A program made the translations under genes and the position numbers. A DNA stretch of 64,000 bases from Megaleporinus macrocephalus. Taxonomy: Eukaryota; Chordata; Actinopteri; Characiformes; Anostomidae. Each line of letters starts with the position of its first letter. The stretch's first letter is position 1. The stretch is taken from positions 34,799,488 through 34,863,487 of the forward strand of contig CM038704.1 of assembly GCA_021613375.1 (NCBI GenBank). Reading direction: 5' to 3'. Below are positions 45,887 through 55,798 of this stretch, in pieces. The notes below the pieces were generated by a model, which was not told where the DNA came from, ran no database searches, and saw nothing but the letters and a program-made list of their open reading frames with translations.

Positions 45887-47324
45887 ATGAGCGACCACAA
45901 GGACACAGCAAGCTGTTTGATCCCTCGGATCGAACATGAGGATTTTCTCTCCGCTTGGGAGCTCTGTGCGCTGCTGGAGGCGGATAACCCCGCTCTGCTC
46001 GCGGCTGAGATGGCGGCCGGGTGTGCAGCCGTCTCGGCGAACCAGGCTAAGCGGCGTAGCAAACGCCGTAGCCGGAAGCAGACTTCGTGGGCGCCCGCCT
46101 GCACAGAGCCGCGGCCACGCGCTCTCTCCGTCGTGGCGCCGCTCTCCAGCCCCGCCTGCACAGAGCCGCGGCCACGCGCTCACTCCGTCGTGGCGCCGCT
46201 CTCCAGCCACGCCTGTACAGAGCCGCGGCCACGCGCTCACTCCGTCGTGGCGCCGCTCTCCTGCCCCGCCTGCTCAGCGTCGCCGCCACTCCTTCGCAAC
46301 CCCGCTCTCCAGCCCCGCTGGCGCTCCGGCGCCATCTGGTGCTCCGGAACGGAGGCGCTTCTGCTCCGCTGCCTCCGTGGACGTCAATGCAGCGAGGCCC
46401 GCTGCCTCCGTGGACGTCAATGCAGCGAGGCCCGCTGCCTCCGTGGACGTCAATACAGCGAGGCCCGCTGCCTCCGTGGACGTCACCGCAGTCCCTGCTC
46501 CTCAGCCGGCTCCTGTTCCTGCTCCCCGGACGGTGGTCCGGTGTGTTCCCGTGCCTGCTCCCCGGACAGTGGTCCGGTCTGTTCCCGTGCCTGTCTCCGC
46601 CCCCCAGGCGGCTCCTGTTCCTACCCCCCGGATGGTGATCCGGGCGCTTCCTGACTCTGCGCCCAGAGCCCTTCCTGACTCTGTACCCCTTAAGCTACCT
46701 GTTAAGGCAGACTTTGTTGCTCGCGCCCGCCCGCCCGCCCTGTTCTATTTCTTTGCCTTGTTTTGTTTCAGTTTGTGTTTTTGTTCCTGTTCCCGTTTTT
46801 GGTTTCAGTGTTCCTGTCCCCATCGTTCAGTTTGTTCCTGTTTTTCTGCCTTGTCCCCCTCCTGGTCTGTTGTCTCGTGTTTTGTCCTGTTCCTGATTTT
46901 GAGTCCTGTCTGGTGTTTCGTTGTTTTCCTTGTCCTCGTTTTGGTCTCCTCCCGTTTCGTATCGTCATCCTCCTCCCTTGACCTCTCGTCGTGTTCCTCG
47001 TTTCTCTCGTCTCCCTCCTCCCTTGTCGTCTCGTCGTCTTCCTCCTGTGACTTCTCGTCGTCTTCCTCCCTGTTCGTCTCGTCGTCCTTACTCGTCCTCG
47101 TCTTCCCTGGTTTTTTGTCCCGGTTCCTGTTTGCCTGTTTTTCTGTGCCTGTGCCCGTCTGCTCGTTCCTGTTTTTCTGTTCCTGTCTGTGCCTGTTCCA
47201 GTGTTCCCGTTCCTCTCTGCCCGTTCCTGGTCTCTGTCAGTCTTCCCCGTCTGCCTGGTTTGTCTGTTCCTGGTCTCTGTCTGGTCCGTCTTCTTGGTCT
47301 CCGTCTGTCTCCGTTCTGTCCTGA
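45887..47324 (+). pseudogene. Gag-like leader and tandem-repeat ORF of the nested LTR element
   Basis: An ATG at about 45887, right after the 5' LTR, starts MSDHKDTASCLIPRIEHEDF, a short leader region without a recognised gag domain. Both overlapping frames then run through 57-bp repeats (46102, 46159, 46216) and 33-bp repeats (46368, 46401, 46434, 46467), then a long pyrimidine-rich tract. The long frames (339 and 462 codons) owe much of their length to GC-rich repeats, so most is probably not a functional protein. Confidence 0.4.
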
Positions 47325-47579
47325 GTTGTCACCTGTTCCCTCTTGTTACTCTCTGTATATATACCCTGTGTTTGCAGTCTGTCTTCGTCGCTCATTGTTA
47401 TTGTTACTGATGTTGTGGTGTAGTCTGTTTGTTTAAATTAAATCCGTGTTTAAACTACAGTTCGCAATTGTGTCCGCAACTGCCTTTCCTCGCTCCAGCT
47501 ACACTGTGACACCCTTTCACCACACACGCACACCAGCAGACACGTTCCAGCGTTCCTATTAAGACCTTCTGGGTCCTGT

Positions 47580-48605
47580 TTAGTCATGAGCCGTCTTTTC
47601 ATCGGTCCACGAATCAAATTTTTTATCCCAACCTTTGCACCGAACTTTAAATAGGACCCCGGATATAGATTTTTTTAGCCAATATTTTTTTCACACGGTA
47701 GACTCTATTTTCAGGCACAACAATTTTCTGTAGTTCTTCTTCATAAAAAGAACCTTCTATAATCTCATGATCTAAATCCATTAGTTTATACATAGGCGGA
47801 TCTCTTTTAATAATTTTATCCACAAAAATATTCGTCCGTGAAAGCATTTCATGAAAGGTCATCGTTCTTTGGAAATGCGAACCACATCCTTAACTTGGGA
47901 ACGGGTCATTTTCCAGACATCCGTTTACCATATAGATGATGAAACACTTGGATTTGATTGCGTTCATTTACCTCTTCCGGAGCCATTTGGATAGATCTGT
48001 AAAATGTACCGTTGTAAGATTTCACAAGATCCGAAACCACATCTAAATACCTAAGTGTTAAAAGCTGTAAAATACCTAAACATTCGAGTTTTTAAACGTG
48101 TTAAACCTCTCCACCACAGATGCCTGCAATTCGCTAGCTGTGGTAAAATGTCTTATTTTATATCTATCTAAAAAACTTTCCCTTTATCCGTTTGCAGCGC
48201 GACGGGTTTTCTACCTTGTAAAAGTATTTGTTCAAAGGCTTTGGTCACGCTCCGAGCATTTTTATTTTCCAAGTTTTTTACCCAGGCATATTTTGAAAAC
48301 ACGTCTATACACGTTAGAATAAATTTATTTCCGTCGTTGTACTTTGACAGGTTGCTGAAGTCCACCAAGTCAACTTGCCACTGCGCGTCTTTTTCCGACA
48401 CAAGTACAAAACTCATTTTAAAACGTAGTCTTCTGGGTTTGTGTAACGTATACGTTTCTGAACTTTTAAAAAAATGGTCAACTTCATACGCAGATTCACC
48501 CAAACCCGTCTCCGTCACGCTTTTGAGAAATTGATTTTTTCCACTCAAGCTGCCTGGAATTTCAGCGTTATGATAAAGCTTTTCCAAACGAACCTTCTGA
48601 GCCAT
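47580..48605 (-). pseudogene. Polinton integrase with chromodomain, interrupted
   Basis: DDE integrase that would join element ends to the genome. The 48605-48168 frame starts MAQKVRLEKLYHN and contains SETYTLHKPRR, WQVDLVDFSNLSKYNDG (first catalytic Asp), LTCIDVFSKYAWV and ALQTDKGKVF (second Asp). Later frames carry HFTTASELQASVVERFN with the catalytic Glu and SIQMAPEEV, then 47862-47647 with GSFYEEELQK and a chromodomain-like end (KVRCKGWDKKFDSWTDEK) to TAA at 47580. At least three frame changes separate the parts. The DDE residues remain visible but no single frame has them all. Confidence 0.88.
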
Positions 48606-48725
48606 GTTTTTAATCAGAATGAGAAATCTTGAAGTTGTATGGTTTTATATTTGTTTTTATATTTTTACAACTTTTATATTGTTTAACTAATGGCTCATGA
48701 CACATCTAAGTCAAACCAATAGAAA

Positions 48726-48868
48726 AACACCCATACGTACCATCAATCACACTCTCACACACACACACACATACACCCACCCATACGTACCCATAAATTA
48801 CATAAACCCACCACAAACACACACAACCTACCCCTCCCAACCTTGGTGAACCCCTTCAGTGAGTGAGT
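48726..48868. repeat. Internal inverted spacer of the Polinton, right copy
   Basis: The reverse complement of the 42290-42432 spacer, located upstream of the integrase start and downstream of the 49044 gene. It is CA-rich in this orientation. Together the two copies bracket the integrase-capsid-protease block of about 6.3 kb, including the nested LTR element. Confidence 0.85.
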
Positions 48869-49043
48869 TTTATTTAGTAAAAACAGACTAAATGTTTTAA
48901 TGAATCAAAGTTTTACTACATGCATATACATTAATTCATGAAAGCTTTGTGTAAAAGCAAATTAATATTTTAATAAACAATAAAAACATGTAATACATGT
49001 ATTGTTTAATGAATACATACAAATACAGAAATCAACCATTATT

Positions 49044-49510
49044 TTAATAAGTCTTCCACTCCGACCGTCCAAAATGATTTTTCCTCTGCCTTCTAAACGG
49101 TCTAGCCACCGGAGTGCTTTCCCAATTAAACAAAGTATCGGTTACTTTATTATATTTTAAAGTTTCTAAGTCGCGTCTCACAGAAGGATGCGATAGAGCG
49201 GATATAGGAACGTTTGATTCAGCCAAACTACGTGGAGAACTATTCCATCCCGCCGGTTTGTAATTTAACTGATCCAGAATTTTGTTGTAGAAAGAAACCT
49301 TTGGTGTAGATGTATTTTCTTGATTTTCTCTGATTGGAAAGTTTAGTCAGTTCATTTTTTTTCTAAAGATTTCTGTTTTATCAAAGTCAGATACTTTCGC
49401 AATAAATTTGTATAGAAATCAAACATTGTCTTCGCGGAGAAGTCCCTTCTTTCCAAGACTTTACTAATTTCCTGATTTCCTGAACTCATTTTCGCTCTTC
49501 TCACAAATGT
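49044..49510 (-). pseudogene. Small Polinton protein, frameshifted
   Basis: Upstream frames give KVLERRDFSAKTMFDFYTNLLRKYL (helical, basic). After a shift near 49360 the reading continues as FYNKILDQLNYKPAG and then SHPSVRRDLETLKY, ending with a basic RRQRKNHFGRSEWK and stop at 49044. The order resembles the small accessory protein often found beside PolB in Polintons. Function unknown. Confidence 0.5.
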
Positions 49511-49846
49511 CCGCTTTAGACACGGTTGATAATTTATCCATTTGGTCTCCCGAAACAAGAAACATTTTACGAGCGTGCATCATGACAAAGGGCAGAGCCG
49601 CGCTCAGAGGGGCACCGATAAATCCTCCGCATTGCACAATTCCACGCTTGCGAGCGATGGGACAACTTTTGTCGGCCAAAACCTCAAGCAGTTCCTTTTA
49701 TTCCGCAACTGAGAGTCCGTCAGCGGAACATTACCCTTTAAGACGTTAACGGCAATTTCACAAAGAACATGCAATAAATCTTTGAAAATCCTGATCTTTT
49801 TGGCTTTTTTAGCCTTAATCCAACCAACAGGGAGCGCTTTTTTCAA
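49464..49846 (-). pseudogene. Small basic Polinton protein with a hydrophobic GGF segment, frameshifted
   Basis: The first frame (49846-49604) starts MKKALPVGWIKAKKAKK, with a helical IFKDLLHVLCEIAVNVL. The second frame (from 49679) has KRGIVQCGGFIGAPLSAALPF, a basic stretch followed by a short hydrophobic, Gly-rich, possibly membrane-associating segment. One frameshift lies near 49690. It sits just after PolB. Function not known to me. Confidence 0.5.
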
Positions 49847-49879
49847 CTAATATTTAGGAATATACACCACAGGTTTTTC

Positions 49880-51300
49880 ACCCGGTAACAGTCCGCTCCG
49901 TAGACGAAATCTTTCTGGAGTTTCAGCCTAGAGATACACTAATAAGTAACCGAATTTCATTCCTGTAGCGTCTTGGAAAGAAATATTTGACACGAGATGG
50001 GTACATCTGTTTAGCCAGAATTGAAATTTGTAACTTATCTCTGGGGTTTTTATAAAGTACCATGTATGATGCGTTCAAACTGACGGTGCGAGACTTTTTT
50101 CCTTGACAAAACAGATTCTGCGTCAAATATATCACGCTGAGATCGTTGTGATCTGTTTTAAACTCTGTAATGAATTCTCCTTCCTCCAGCTCGTTAGACA
50201 AATCACCCAGATAAAATCCTGTCGGCGGGATATATTCACCCGGTTTCGCCGTAAATACTAGAGTCCGTATCAAAATACAGTATCCGCTCCTGCAGTCGAT
50301 CGAGCAAATCATAGTTTTAATCTCCCATAAGCCGCCGTAAACATGGCTATAAAAATGTTGGAAACCACAGGTTTTTGCAAATAATAGTTTTCTTTATCCA
50401 GTTCCACACCTTCGTGTTGCTTGAATTTAATCAGATAATCCTCTTTCTCAGACTCTGTGTCCACGCCTGGAGGAAAACCGCTGGACTCAACTTTGTTTTT
50501 CAAATGCAAATTGATATATCCTGCAAAGATGTCTTTTAATTTTTCTTTAAAGTGCCACACTTCATATTTTTTACCACCACATAACCTTTTGATCTATGTG
50601 CAAAAAGTCCCGGTGATGGCTTTGTCTTGGTCCGAATGCTTGCAGAGGCCTGCGTTCTCCTCTTCCACGCATGTTCTGCATAATGTGAAAACAAGTTTAT
50701 TAAGGCAGAACGGGGTGAAATAGACCTCTCGGTGGATAAACTTTCACTCTGGCGCTTCCAAAAATAGTCTGTAATGTCTTTGAAATTATTCAGAATCACG
50801 GTGGGATGACCGATTGGGTATTTCACATGTTTGTTGCAATATGGATAAAGACTTGTAAAGACCAGATAGAATATTTTTTTCGTCAGGTCCGGCTTGGTGC
50901 AGCAAGCGAATCGCATTGGTTATACCTCCAAAAAGCGCGTCCCTAGGATTCATTCTTTCCGGAAAGTCTCTGCGTTTCAAAAAAATCCCTTAGTCCCCGG
51001 TCCTCTCGCTTTAATTTATTCCATTCATGTTCCCACATGATACGGACTTTATATCCCAGTGAAATTAAATACTCCACTCTTTCCACGGTGCGCTGATTAA
51101 CATCGCCGTGTAGTTCACCGTCAGGGGGTTTTCAGAGTTGGCATCAAAACATTCCAGACAACCGTGAAAAAAGCACCCGAAATATTCCAAAACACCGTTT
51201 GTCTGAGGGATAAATCCATCCACGTGGTAACGTCCGATCGTCTCTCCCCCGGTGTTGAGTGCGTGCTGAATAAATGTCACACGAGGTGTGAGGTCCTAAA
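49880..51300 (-). pseudogene. Polinton protein-primed DNA polymerase B, C-terminal two-thirds, broken
   Basis: Replicative polymerase of the element. In order from 51300: FIQHALNTGGETIGRYHVDGF, EYFGCFFHGC, WEHEWNKLKRED, MNPRDALFGG, then the motif A region FTSLYPYCNK, YPIGHPTV, KDIFAGYINLHLK, a degraded motif B near 50330, motif C YFDTDS at 50260-50271, and YLGDLSNELEEG. The parts fall in several frames. The Asp expected just before FTSLYP is Val (codon 50860-50862), removing a metal ligand. The N-terminal exonuclease part is absent, with unrelated sequence from 51300. Confidence 0.9.
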
Positions 51301-51590
51301 TAACCAGCAGAGAAATTATCATTGTTGTGAAAATGGAAGACACCTAACGTAGTAGATACATAAATGTATTATTTACACAAGTCACAATACACAGCCATGA
51401 ATAAAATGTGCACAAAAAGCAGAACAAAATACATCCCATTCATTTCTTAAAAATATACTACCCTTAAAATACCAAAAAAATAAACAAAAAAACAGCCAAG
51501 CACTCATTAGCATAGATTTGGAATAAAACCCAAAAAAGTCAAAGCTGTTCAATAAGACCAGTCACGCCAAATAGTCCATAGATCCATCCA
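51300..51590. other. Boundary sequence between the Polinton and the hAT copy
   Basis: AT-rich, no gene. Its last 70 bp or so (gaccagtcacgccaaatagtcc, before 51594) are homologous, inverted, to sequence just after the second hAT copy at 58489-58560. Confidence 0.6.
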
Positions 51591-51593
51591 GAT

Positions 51594-52711
51594 CAGGTGT
51601 GTCAAACTCATTTTCACCGAGGGCCACATCGGCATAATGACTGTCCTCAAAGGGCCAGATGTAACTTATAATTGTAACAAAATGTAATATAAAATGAATG
51701 CAACTACTCCCTAATGTTAAATAACTTTGAATGTATAACTTATTCAAAACATTACAGTTGCATGGAAAAAATATGTTTGCTTGTTGCTCTGTTATAACAT
51801 AAATCCTTTTAATTTGTCATGTTTTGAAATCCACAAACTCCATTAATCAAACTACTCAAGTGAATAAAAAATATCAAATACAAGTTATAATATTAACTTT
51901 GATCAAACCGTTTGACTTACTATAATGTGGCTTAATAAGTATAAAATCAAAAATCGTGAGCCGCTAAGAAGATGCTTTGATTACAATAAACACATAACCT
52001 GCAAACACTACACTGCAACAGCAACTACACAGATCTGTGCTTTAATCAACAGCTTATGGAAAAAGCTGTGTAGCTGCGGGACTCCACGGCCAGCTAGTTC
52101 CTGAACTCGGTCAGCGATGGTGTTTCTTGACAAACTGACATTGTTAAAAGTCTGAGTCTGGTCGGGACACACCTGCTCACAGACCTTCAGCATACACTGC
52201 TTCAAAAACGCTCCCTCTGAAAAACACTGAAGCATGGGTGATTTCTTCAGCCACAATAAAGCTAGCTTTCACTGCCGCAGTGAACAGATTCTGCTGCGAC
52301 TTCAGTTTAACTTTTAATTCTTGTGCAATTTGTTGCTTTTCTTGAAGGCTAGCTTTGCCGTACTTAGCTCCGTGATTGGAGTTAAAATGCCGGCGTAGAT
52401 TGTCTCTTTAATAACCGACATGTTGCTTCGTAACACAAGTCATACCTGTCTTTCGCCTTGAAGCACGAACAGGTATTGGCCTTCCCATCTTTGTTGAAAC
52501 AGCCGTCCATCTGCATCAACTTTTTTTCTGTGGTCTAGTGGCAGTAAGCCGTAACACAATCGACATGCATTGTGGGGAATGTAGTTTTTGGTCAAAGCAC
52601 GCTTCTGACCTATTTATTTTTAGACACCAAGACCTTTCAAGCTCTCGCGGGCCACATAAAACGACGTGGCGGGCCACATTTGGCCCGCGGGCCTTGAGTT
52701 TGACACATAAG
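51594..52711 (-). mobile_element. hAT element, GTF2IRD2-type transposase relic, copy 1
   Basis: Termini CAGGTGTGTCAAACTC (51594) and GAGTTTGACACATAAG (ending 52711) match the hAT consensus. The minus-strand frame 52256-52008 has PMLQCFSEGAFLKQCML, VSLSRNTIADRVQEL and part of the segment before the catalytic domain. It is 1.1 kb and lacks most of the transposase. The right flank gtctaaat (atttagac on the minus strand) matches the flank atctagac of the second copy at 7 of 8 positions, as expected of an 8-bp hAT target duplication. Confidence 0.82.
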
Positions 52712-52719
52712 GTCTAAAT

Positions 52720-53183
52720 GAACATTGCGTTGATCAGGCTCAGTCTTCTCCCTTCCGCGACCAGTATCCAACGCCTCCAGAACACTAGGGGCAGACAACA
52801 GCAGTCTCTCAGTCACTACAGCACACCACGAAGAACTAACACACGCACGCCCACAGGAAATCCAACTCTCCTTTAACTTAGCTTTAGCGCGAGTTGAAAA
52901 AGCCCCATAGGTAGCCGTTGACACCAAATCGCGCCGTTTCAGCTTGGTATTAGAATTGGAATAATCCAGCGTCCGATTCTCTGCCTCGTCTTGCGCTTAC
53001 GGTGAGAAGCACTAGGGGAGGGAGACAGTTTTCAGTCACAAGCACACAGGTACAGCACCACACCGCTCGTACGCACACAGCCTCTGTAAGCAATCAAACG
53101 TTCCTTTACTTAGCCATAAGGTGCGTTGAATCAAACTTCATTTCCCACCGCGGTGTCACTTCAGCTGGCTCTTCTCTGAGCCA
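52720..53183 (-). repeat. L2-associated 5' module, copy 2 (inverted)
   Basis: Reverse complement of sequence at about 32950-33390, ending abruptly at 53183 where a gypsy RNase H fragment begins. It provided the insertion site for hAT copy 1. Confidence 0.7.
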
Positions 53184-53400
53184 GTGGGTTATTGTCTGTA
53201 AACACAGTGAATTCAGCACCATACAGATAATCTTTTAATTTTTCGGTAACTGCCCATTTCAGGGCTAGCAACTCCAATTTAAAAGAACTGCAATTTTAAT
53301 CATTCTGCTCTGTTGGTTGCAGACTTCGACTGGCATATGCGATTACCCTTTCTTGGCTTCCTTGTACTTGGGTCAATACAGCTCCTAGGTCATCCAACTC
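53184..53400 (-). pseudogene. Ty3/gypsy RT-RNase H fragment
   Basis: Minus-strand translation gives VLTQVQGSQERVIAYASRSL, then after one stop FKLELLALKWAVTEKLKDYL and FTVFTDNNPL. This is the RT/RNase H connection and early RNase H domain of a Ty3/gypsy pol. It is about 70 codons with no further pol on either side, so it is an isolated fragment. Confidence 0.8.
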
Positions 53401-55797
53401 CCAAAAAAAGCATTCTTCTAAAAGACATAATGACTATAAGGTTATATTAAAAAGTTAATGTTGATCAATTTGGGATTTGCTAGGCTTCCAGTTTCAGCAG
53501 CATATATACCAATTAAACATGAATGTATTTTAGTACAATACAAATATATTAAAAAAAACATATGCGTACTACTGAGCATTAACGTGTGTTTCATGTAGCG
53601 GAAGGTATCATGACTAGTTGCCTATACGTATTGTCATGGTGCAGTCAGACTTTATAGTCAATAACCTTTATTGAAAAGTAAACGTGCATGAATGAAAACA
53701 AGTCGAAATGAAATAGGAATAACCAGCGAACGCGGAACGAACACGGAGCGAGCGAACGAACGCAGAACGAGCACGGAGCGAGCGAGCACAGAGCAAGCAA
53801 GCATCGAACGAACACCAAGCGAGCGAACGGCGAGCAAACGCCGAGCGAGCGAATGCGGACGAAACAAAGAACGAGCGAGCGCGAAACAAAGAAGGAGCGA
53901 GCGAGCAAGTGCACTAGCCCACCTCCCCAAAAAATAATTCTTCTAAAAGTCATAATGACTATAATGAAATATAATGTTAATGTTGACAAATTTGGGATTT
54001 ACTAAGCTTCCAGTTTCAGCCGCATATATGCCAATTGAACATGAATGTATTTTAGTGCAATCCAAATATATTAAAGAACCATATGTGTACTACTGAGCAT
54101 GTGTTTCATGTAGTGGAATATATGATGACTAGTTGCCTATGTGTATTGTCATGGTGCAGTCAAACTTAATAGGCATGTTATCAATGACCTTTATTGGAAT
54201 GCAAATGTATATGAATAAAAAAAGTCGACATGAAATAGGTGTAACCAGCGAACGTTGAACGAGCACGGAGCAAGCAAGCATCGAACGAACACCGAGCGAG
54301 CGAGCGCGGAGCAAACAAGGAGCGAGCGAGCGCGGAACAAACACAGGCGAGCAAGCACAGAGCGAGCGAACGCCGAACGAGAAAGCATCGAAGGAACACC
54401 GAGCGAGCGAACGGGAATAAACAAGGAGCGAGCGAGCAAGTGCACTAGCCCAACTCCCCAAAAATATAATTCTTCTAAAAGTCATAAAGACTATAATGTT
54501 ATACTAAAATGTTAATGTTGATAGGTGGGTTAAAAGCATTTAGTTTACTTTTAAGTTGTGTTTAATATTCTAAGTGAAGTTACTTATGTGCCATTGGCTG
54601 TGCTGTTTCTGTGTTCAGTTATATTGTGAGTTATGCGCAGCTCGTAGCTCACCGCATGGACGAAAGTAACAACGTTCTGTGCCCGAGCAAGAGTGCCTCG
54701 ACACCTGAAGCCAGACTGTAACAGCTTTCCATAGATTTTGAGACTGTGGTGAGTGTTGGTTAGTTCATTGTTCTGTACTGCTGCCCGAAGATTTTCAGTA
54801 AACAACTCGGCTACCTGCACTCAAGTGTCTTTGTCGCGGCTTGCTTCTACACCCACACAAGTAAACTCCAAAAAAATATATAATAAACCCAAGAGAACTG
54901 AAAACGCGACAATATGCCAATTAAACATGAATGGGTTTTAGTACAATACAAATATATTAAAGAACCATATACGTGTACTACTGAGCATTAACGTGTGTTT
55001 CATGTAGCGGAAGGTATCATGACTAGTTGCCTATACGTATTGTCATGGTGCAGTCAAACTTTATAGTCAATAACCTTTATTGGAAAGTAAACGTGTATGA
55101 ATGAAAACAAGTCGAAATTAAATATGAGTAACCATTGAACGCGGATTGAACACGGAGCGAGCAAACACCGAGCGAGCACTGAGTGAGCGAACGAGCACCG
55201 AGCAAGCAAACTCGGAACGAGCACCAAGCAAGCAAACGCGGAACGAGCACCGAGCCAGCGCGCAGCGAACAAACAAGGAGCGAGCGAGCGCGGAACGAAC
55301 GCGGACCGAGTGAACGCCGAGCAAGCACCGAGTCAGCGAATGCGGAACGACCACCTAGCAAGCGAATGCGGAACGAGCACAGAGCACAGAGAAAAAAGGA
55401 GCGAGTGAGCGCGAAACAATCAAGCAGGGAGCGAGCAAGTACACTAGCCCACCTCCTCTAAAAAAACCTTCTTCTAAAAGTCATAATGACTATAATGTTA
55501 TATTAAAATGTTAATGTTGATAAATTTGGGATTTGCTAGGCTTCTAGTTTCAGCCGCATGTATGCCAATTAAACATGAATGGGTTTTTGTGCAATCCAAA
55601 TATATTAAAGAACCATGTATGTGTACTACTGAGCATTAACATGTATTTCATGTAGCGGAATATATGATGACTAGTTGCCCATATGTATTGTCATGGTGCA
55701 GTCAAACTTAATAGGCATGTTATCAATGACCTTTATTGGAAAGTAAACGTATTTGAATGAAAACAAGTCGAAATGAAATATGAGTAACCAGCGAACG
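53400..55797 (-). repeat. Array of GC-rich GAGCGAACG repeat units, minus orientation
   Basis: Imperfect units of about 520-650 bp in direct order, each with an AT-rich part (cttctaaaagtcataatgac, agcttccagtttcagccgcata, gaatgtattttagt, accatatgtgtactactgagca, aataggcatgttatcaatgacc) and a GC-rich part of gagcgagcgaacgc-type motifs. The gaatgtattttagt anchor occurs at 53521, 54043, 54929 and 55577. One unit carries a foreign 380-bp insert at about 54520-54905. All ORFs here are repeat translations. Confidence 0.85.
54520..54905 (+). mobile_element. Probable LTR fragment inserted in the GC-rich array
   Basis: A non-repeat segment breaking one repeat unit. The stretch ggctacctgcactcaagtgtctttgtcgcggcttgcttctac with an AATAAA-type signal looks like the R-U5 end of an LTR, but no clean TG...CA ends or target duplication were found. 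About 55 bp of the host unit is missing at the site. Confidence 0.4.
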
Positions 55798-55798
55798 C

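Larger units (their letters stand above)
45636..47511 (+). mobile_element. LTR retroelement inserted in the Polinton, 5-bp target duplication
   Basis: The element starts TGTCACG (45636) and ends TGTGACA (47511), flanked by CCCTT on both sides (45631-45635, 47512-47516). The 5' LTR is about 45636-45884. The right end shares its last 200 bp or so with it (47309-47511) but contains an extra tract (tctgtttgtttaaattaaat) absent on the left, and its LTR start is not recognisable. No protease, RT or integrase lies between, so it is non-autonomous. The flanks fix the Polinton as the older host. Confidence 0.85.
40300..51300. mobile_element. Decayed Polinton/Maverick (adintovirus-like) element
   Basis: Large self-synthesising DNA transposon identified by several hallmark genes: protein-primed DNA polymerase B, a retroviral-type integrase with chromodomain, an adenain-like cysteine protease, a double-jelly-roll major capsid protein and a penton-like minor capsid protein. 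Minus-strand order is PolB, two small proteins, integrase, (inserted LTR element), penton, small capsid-associated protein, major capsid, protease. The ORFs at 40358-42236 run on the + strand. No FtsK/HerA-type packaging ATPase and no outer terminal inverted repeats were found, and PolB lacks its N-terminus, so the copy is incomplete. Frameshifts and stops make it inactive. Confidence 0.87.

Noticed and set aside
45936..47324. 462-codon ORF as a real large protein
   Set aside because: Most of its length is GC-rich tandem repeat and a pyrimidine tract, open in several frames at once. Only a short leader near 45887 in another frame looks gag-like.
53692..55461. Ser/Arg/Thr/Glu-rich ORFs resembling a repetitive protein
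   Set aside because: They are frames of gagcgaacg-type repeats, present on both strands and in several phases.
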